A DNA stretch of 8,338 nucleotides from Micrococcaceae bacterium UBA4005 (GTDB taxonomy: Bacteria > Actinomycetota > Actinomycetes > Actinomycetales > Micrococcaceae): NCBI GenBank assembly GCA_002384315.1, contig DGBL01000216.1, positions 1 to 8,338 of the forward strand, written 5' to 3'. The stretch's first letter is position 1. Every line of letters begins with the position of its first letter. Below the pieces are notes generated by a model. That model saw nothing but the letters and a program-made list of their open reading frames with translations, was not told the DNA's origin and searched no databases. This document shows, piece by piece, positions 5,024-8,338 of this stretch. The position numbers and the translations under genes are program-made.

Positions 5024-6619
5024 ATTACAGATTCGGCTGCCCAACATGACATCTATTTCGGTGCTCCCGAACCAGAGCACGACGCCGAGGTACTTGAGTC
5101 CGCGTCACGGGCCGCCGCCGAGCGTCTGAACGAACGATCCGACATCACCACCGTCAAACGGCGATTCACCCTGATCAATCAGGACCGCACGCCGCACCAG
5201 GCGATGGTCGAGGATCTCCTCTTTATCCGGACGGCCCTAGATGATGCTGGAATCGATTTCCTACTGGTCCGGGGAAACGATGAACGGCCCGTGATCGCTA
5301 TTGACCTCAAGGACCGCGAGCGCCTCCGTGTCGTCTTGGTCCAATCCTGCCGCTCGGAGCCGTTTTACTCCCGCACAGTCGACACGAAACGCCGGACGAC
5401 GCTTCTGGTCGCCGACGGCGCGCTGTCGCACAGTGCGCAAGCGAGGATATTCCGGCTCTTCAGGCCCCGGATCGAACCGCTCGGCGGTCTGGCCTACGGG
5501 GCGTCGGCTGGCGTCCAGCTTGAGCTGTGGAGCCTCGAGGCGGACCGCATCGAGCTTCCGGTCGAGAACTCGCTCACCCGCAGGACCCTTCCGGCCAGTG
5601 AAGCGGTCCGCGGATCAGTGCAGCGGCATGGACTTACTTGGCCGACGATCGATAACATGTTCGCCGATCACGCCACGGATATCGACTTCGAGATCGATAT
5701 TGTCTTCTCCTGGGTCGACGGCAGCGCTCCCGAATATCTCGCTGCGCGCTCGGCCCTGATGACGGGGGTCGTTGTCGGTGAAGGCGACGACCACGAGGCG
5801 CGGTTCCGTCAGATCGACGAACTGAAGTACGCACTCCGTTCGGTGTACATGTTTGCCCCGTGGGTGCGCCGTATCTTCATTGCGACGGACTCAGCGCGGC
5901 CCGCGTGGCTGGCAGAGCATCCGGCGGTGACACTGGTGCGCTCGGAGGAGCATTTCAGCGACCCGGCCGTGCTGCCGACCTACAACTCCCAGGCCGTCGA
6001 AAGCCAAATCCATCATATAGCTGGGCTGTCAGAACATTTTTTGTATTCCAATGACGACATGTTTTTCGGGCGTCCGGTGGCCCCGGATATGTTCTTTTCC
6101 CCCGGCGGAGTCACCAAGTTCATCCAGGCCGATACCAGGATTGGGCTGGGAGAAAATGACGCCGAACGCAGCGGCTTCGAGAATGCAGCCCGGGTGAACC
6201 GCAGGCTTCTCCACGAAAGGTTCGGAAGGATTACCACCCGCCACCTGGAACACACGGCCGCACCTCTGCGCAAGAGCGTGCTGGCCGAGATGGAGCAGGA
6301 GTTCGCGGCGGAATTCGCTGCGACGGCAGCCTCCACCTTCCGGGCCAAGGATAATATTTCCGTCACTAATTCGCTCTACCACTATTACGCCCTGCTCACC
6401 GGGCGCGCCGTCACCCAGGATCTGGCCCGGGTGAAATACGTCGACACGACGGCGCGTTCGGGGCTCAATGGACTGAATAAAATGCTCGACAAACGCAACT
6501 GGGATTTTTTCTGCCTCAATGACGGCAGTTTCCCCGAAGTTACCGCCGCGGAACGCGCACGGCTCGTCACCGAATTTCTGGACAAATACTTCCCACTCAA
6601 GGCCCCCTGGGAGGTCTGA
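5024..6619 (+). CDS. Stealth-family protein (hexose-1-phosphate transferase type), probable ATT start
   Basis: Stealth enzymes transfer sugar-1-phosphate from a nucleotide sugar to a glycan, as in bacterial capsule polymerases and the human GlcNAc-1-phosphotransferase. All four conserved regions are present. In 531-aa numbering, CR1 is IDIVFSWVDGS at about 224-234. CR2 is about 261-350, from RFRQIDELKYALRSVY to LYSNDDMFFGRP with the NDD of the active site at 343-345. CR3 is about 393-426, and CR4 is DKRNWDFFCLNDG at about 489-501. A 220-residue N-terminal region precedes CR1, as in many actinobacterial members. The first ATG is at 5204, but the frame stays open to a TGA at 5000-5002. The 60 extra codons read like protein, including an amphipathic Ala/Glu/Arg stretch and INQDRTPHQAMVEDLLF just across the ATG. 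GGAGG lies 6 nt before the ATT at 5024, so I start there. If ATG is used the product is 471 aa. It lacks a signal peptide. Likely role: phosphoglycan synthesis with the upstream glycosyltransferase. Confidence 0.85.
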   Translation: MTDSAAQHDIYFGAPEPEHDAEVLESASRAAAERLNERSDITTVKRRFTLINQDRTPHQAMVEDLLFIRTALDDAGIDFLLVRGNDERPVIAIDLKDRERLRVVLVQSCRSEPFYSRTVDTKRRTTLLVADGALSHSAQARIFRLFRPRIEPLGGLAYGASAGVQLELWSLEADRIELPVENSLTRRTLPASEAVRGSVQRHGLTWPTIDNMFADHATDIDFEIDIVFSWVDGSAPEYLAARSALMTGVVVGEGDDHEARFRQIDELKYALRSVYMFAPWVRRIFIATDSARPAWLAEHPAVTLVRSEEHFSDPAVLPTYNSQAVESQIHHIAGLSEHFLYSNDDMFFGRPVAPDMFFSPGGVTKFIQADTRIGLGENDAERSGFENAARVNRRLLHERFGRITTRHLEHTAAPLRKSVLAEMEQEFAAEFAATAASTFRAKDNISVTNSLYHYYALLTGRAVTQDLARVKYVDTTARSGLNGLNKMLDKRNWDFFCLNDGSFPEVTAAERARLVTEFLDKYFPLKAPWEV

Positions 6620-6639
6620 GCGGGCTCCCTGATGCCCGC
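6620..6639. terminator. Hairpin between convergent Stealth and phosphoesterase genes
   Basis: GCGGGC (6620-6625) and GCCCGC (6634-6639) are perfect complements with an 8-nt loop. The stem starts immediately after the Stealth TGA and lies 10 nt beyond the phosphoesterase stop on the other strand. There is no T tract. It probably serves as a shared terminator in the 30-bp gap. Confidence 0.5.
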
Positions 6640-6649
6640 AGGGTTCGCC

Positions 6650-7561
6650 TCAGACGTGGGTGAGCATCCGGATGGGCGGCGCGTCTGCGATTCGGACCTT
6701 GGCCTTGGCGAGCCGCCGGGCGACCTCCGCTGCCGGAACCGTCTCCCCCACCGCCTCGTGATTTCCGACGGGAACCACGGAATGGACAATCGTCTCAGGG
6801 TAGACATGGACCAAGTTGTAGGCTTGGGCGCCATCCCTCCCCCGTGTTCCGCCGCCGTCGTAGAGCAGATCCTGCGTGTAGCAGGTAGCCGAGGCGACTG
6901 AGACGGGAATCCCGGCAAACATGGCGGTCGTTGAGTAGTGCAGGTGCCCTGCAAGAATGCTCCGCACATCGGTACCGCGCACCACTTCGGCCAGATCTGC
7001 CTGCTGGCGCAGTTCCACCAGCACGGCAAGATCCTGCACACTGGGAACCGGCGGATGATGGAGGGCGAGGATTGTCCCGTGGGGTGCAGGGTAGAGCAGT
7101 TCGTCGGCCAGCCAGCGCAACTGCGAGCGGCTGAATGCACCGTAGTGGTGCCCCGGCACCGTCGAATCCATGGTGATGATCCGCAGGCCGTTGATGTCAT
7201 GAACGCGGTCGATCGGATCGCCACTGGCAGCGACGTCGAGCAGTCCGGTGCGGAAGTTTGCGCGGTCGTCGTGGTTGCCCATCGCCCAGATCACTGCGGC
7301 ACCGAGCCGGCGCGCGGCCGGATCCACAATTGCGCGCAGTTTGGCATACGCGTCCTGCTCTCCTCGATCCGCTAGGTCGCCGGTGAAAACAATCGCGTCC
7401 GGACGGGCCCCCGAAGCCTCGAGTTCCGTGAAGATCCTGCGCAGGCGGTCTTCGCTGTCGACAGCACCGTAGAGCGGAGCGGGTCCGCCCAGCAGGTGCG
7501 TGTCGCTCATATGAAGAATGAAATGCTGCGGCCGGGGATGCTCCGCGGTCCTATACTCCAT
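6650..7561 (-). CDS. Calcineurin-like metallophosphoesterase, CpdA/Icc type
   Basis: A 303-residue soluble enzyme with the full two-metal phosphoesterase signature. It has SDTH (D20, H22), GD (G61-D62 in FTGDLADRG), GNHD (95-98), the HH pair (168-169 in ALHHPP) and GHLH (205-208). This pattern and length match the class III cyclic-nucleotide phosphodiesterase group (CpdA/Icc, Rv0805-like), which hydrolyses cAMP or other phosphodiesters using Mn or Fe ions. The natural substrate is not known from sequence. The C-terminal 80 residues (from GGGTRGRDG near 236) form an added segment, often seen in actinobacterial members. The ATG at 7561 has a clear AGAAGG Shine-Dalgarno 5 nt upstream, unlike the leaderless genes of the window. 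It is convergent with the Stealth gene and divergent from the SRAP gene. A 279-aa frame on the same strand (6385-7224) is a shadow. Confidence 0.93.
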   Translation of the reverse strand: MEYRTAEHPRPQHFILHMSDTHLLGGPAPLYGAVDSEDRLRRIFTELEASGARPDAIVFTGDLADRGEQDAYAKLRAIVDPAARRLGAAVIWAMGNHDDRANFRTGLLDVAASGDPIDRVHDINGLRIITMDSTVPGHHYGAFSRSQLRWLADELLYPAPHGTILALHHPPVPSVQDLAVLVELRQQADLAEVVRGTDVRSILAGHLHYSTTAMFAGIPVSVASATCYTQDLLYDGGGTRGRDGAQAYNLVHVYPETIVHSVVPVGNHEAVGETVPAAEVARRLAKAKVRIADAPPIRMLTHV

Positions 7562-7566
7562 CGTGA

Positions 7567-7572
7567 CCTTCT
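7567..7572 (-). promoter_or_regulatory. Ribosome-binding site of the phosphoesterase gene
   Basis: The minus strand reads AGAAGG, 5 nt before the ATG at 7561. A TAGGTT hexamer further up (7602-7597) is a plausible -10, giving a leader of roughly 30 nt. The presence of both a leader and an SD fixes this start. Confidence 0.6.
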
Positions 7573-7697
7573 TGGTAGCCGGGAATTTTTCTGCAGAACC
7601 TAGCTGAGTCCATCAAAACAGAGCCTTCCCGACGCGACGGTGAACGTAGTGCGGCAAGTCGTGAAACTTTTCCTCCACGGCGCACCAGATTGAGCCT

Positions 7698-7708
7698 GGA
7701 ACAGTTCC
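7698..7708. repeat. Short perfect palindrome in the phosphoesterase/SRAP intergenic region
   Basis: GGAAC-A-GTTCC is an odd-centred 11-bp palindrome located 55 bp before the SRAP start. It contains GAAC and GTTC half-sites reminiscent of an SOS box, but with a 1-nt rather than 4-nt spacer. It could bind an unidentified regulator, or arise by chance. Confidence 0.3.
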
Positions 7709-7725
7709 TGCGACGATGGGATCAC

Positions 7726-7745
7726 GTGCGCGAACATAAGCGCAC
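7726..7745. repeat. Inverted repeat at the SRAP promoter region
   Basis: GTGCGC (7726-7731) and GCGCAC (7740-7745) are perfect complements around the 8-nt AT-richer spacer GAACATAA. The repeat ends 18 nt before the SRAP ATG, and its spacer covers the only -10-like sequence (CATAAG, 7735-7740). A protein bound here would block transcription, so an operator is a reasonable guess. A hairpin in the leader is the alternative. Confidence 0.4.
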
Positions 7746-7753
7746 CGGAGTTC

Positions 7754-7758
7754 AGGAG
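7754..7758 (+). promoter_or_regulatory. Ribosome-binding site of the SRAP gene
   Basis: AGGAG with 5 nt to the ATG at 7764 is a canonical Shine-Dalgarno. It fixes the start so that Cys2 follows Met1, which is required for activity in this family. Confidence 0.75.
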
Positions 7759-7763
7759 AGCGC

Positions 7764-8338
7764 ATGTGTGGACGTTTCGTCATAGCCGGGTACCGGGCGA
7801 GCCTCATCGACGCTTTCGAGGTGGACGACGCGACGGACACCGAATTGCCGCCGTCCTGGAACATCGCCCCGACCCGCCCGGTATACCTCATCACCGAGCG
7901 ACTGGACCGCGCCACCGGTGAGACCCGCCGGCGGCTCGAAACGGCCCGCTGGGGGCTGATACCGTCCTGGGCGCGAACGACGGCGGCGGGCGTGCGGATG
8001 ATCAACGCCCGCAGCGAAACCTTGACAGACAAGCCCTCCTTCCGTGCAGCGGCCGCCCGCCGGCGGGGCCTGGTTCCCGCCCATGGGTATTACGAATGGC
8101 GGCTCAACGCGGACGGGACCAAAAGCCCCATCTACCTCCACAGCGACGACGACGGACCGCTCGCATTCGCAGGACTTTACGAATTTTGGCAGGACAAAGC
8201 CGCCGGGCCCGACAGTCCGTGGCTGGCAAGCTGCACGATTATCACCCGGGCAGCCAGCGACGCGCTGGGGCAGATCCACGAGCGCATGCCCGTCATCGTT
8301 CCGCAGGAACTGCACCGTGACTGGCTTGATCCGCAGGT
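7764..8338 (+). CDS. SRAP-domain protein, YedK/HMCES-type abasic-site crosslinker (3' end beyond window)
   Basis: The first 191 residues of an SOS-response-associated peptidase family protein. These proteins bind abasic sites in single-stranded DNA and form a protective thiazolidine crosslink through Cys2, which is exposed by removal of Met1. The protein begins MCGRF, giving Cys2. Other family landmarks are NIAPTRPVY (33-41), RWGLIPSWA (62-70), MINARSET (79-86) with Asn81, the glutamate E111 in GYYEW, and H172 in IHERMPVI. They match Cys2, Asn75, Glu105 and His160 of E. coli YedK in order and spacing. The loop reads PAHGYYEW, where most members have PADGFYEW or similar. The family is about 220-260 residues, so only the C-terminal end is missing. 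The start has a good AGGAG site. No GAAC-N4-GTTC SOS box was seen upstream. The gene is divergent from the phosphoesterase gene, 202 bp apart. Confidence 0.93.
   Translation, partial: MCGRFVIAGYRASLIDAFEVDDATDTELPPSWNIAPTRPVYLITERLDRATGETRRRLETARWGLIPSWARTTAAGVRMINARSETLTDKPSFRAAAARRRGLVPAHGYYEWRLNADGTKSPIYLHSDDDGPLAFAGLYEFWQDKAAGPDSPWLASCTIITRAASDALGQIHERMPVIVPQELHRDWLDPQ

Noticed and set aside
4938..5129. 63-residue plus-strand frame upstream of the Stealth gene, including the ATG at 4986
   Set aside because: It has no ribosome-binding site and no recognisable protein features. The overlapping Stealth frame explains the region from 5024 onwards.
6385..7224. 279-residue minus-strand frame across the Stealth/phosphoesterase junction
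   Set aside because: It overlaps two well-supported genes, has Ser/Arg/Pro-rich composition and no motif, and crosses the terminator hairpin.
7698..7708. LexA/SOS box upstream of the SRAP gene
   Set aside because: The GAAC and GTTC half-sites are separated by 1 nt, not the 4 nt of the Gram-positive LexA site.

Overview
The window is high-GC DNA that looks like the chromosome of a Gram-positive actinobacterium. An Arthrobacter-like member of the Micrococcales is the best guess. This rests on GC-rich third codon positions, a DUF6350 (PerM-like) gene close to purN, a DUF1684 protein, a Stealth-family sugar-phosphate transferase, and several genes whose -10 hexamer lies only 6-7 nt from the start codon, the hallmark of leaderless actinobacterial mRNAs. 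No mobile element, tRNA, rRNA or CRISPR array is visible. The genus is inferred from style, not from a marker gene.

Layout. (1) 1-302, minus: the N-terminal 100 residues of PurN, cut by the window edge. (2) 343-747, plus: a small unknown three-helix membrane protein, divergent from purN across a 40-bp gap in which both promoters overlap. (3) 807-2096 and 2145-2897, minus: a probable two-gene operon in which a TauE/SafE-type exporter precedes a DUF6350 multi-pass membrane protein. A strong hairpin at 769-798 separates it from the convergent small gene. (4) 2969-3634, plus: a DUF1684 protein, divergent from the exporter, with a perfect 9-bp inverted repeat where both -35 regions should be. (5) 3746-4900, plus: a GT-B (GT4) mannosyltransferase-like enzyme resembling MgtA/PimB. 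(6) 5024-6619, plus: a Stealth protein. Its conserved reading frame extends 60 codons upstream of the first ATG and appears to begin at a rare ATT codon behind a good Shine-Dalgarno sequence. (7) 6650-7561, minus: a calcineurin-like metallophosphoesterase of the CpdA/Icc type, convergent with the Stealth gene over a hairpin. (8) 7764-end, plus: the first 191 residues of an SRAP (YedK/HMCES-type) DNA-protein crosslink protein.

How the genes fit together. The glycosyltransferase and Stealth genes are co-directional neighbours and could act on the same cell-envelope glycan, one adding mannose-like residues and the other transferring hexose-1-phosphate. They seem to have separate promoters. PurN belongs to purine synthesis, and the DUF6350/PerM gene near it is the usual actinobacterial arrangement. 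The phosphoesterase and SRAP genes share only a 202-bp divergent intergenic region. No large uncharacterised system is evident. The most unusual signals are in gene starts and regulation: the ATT start, the interlocked divergent promoters, and the palindrome between the exporter and DUF1684 genes.
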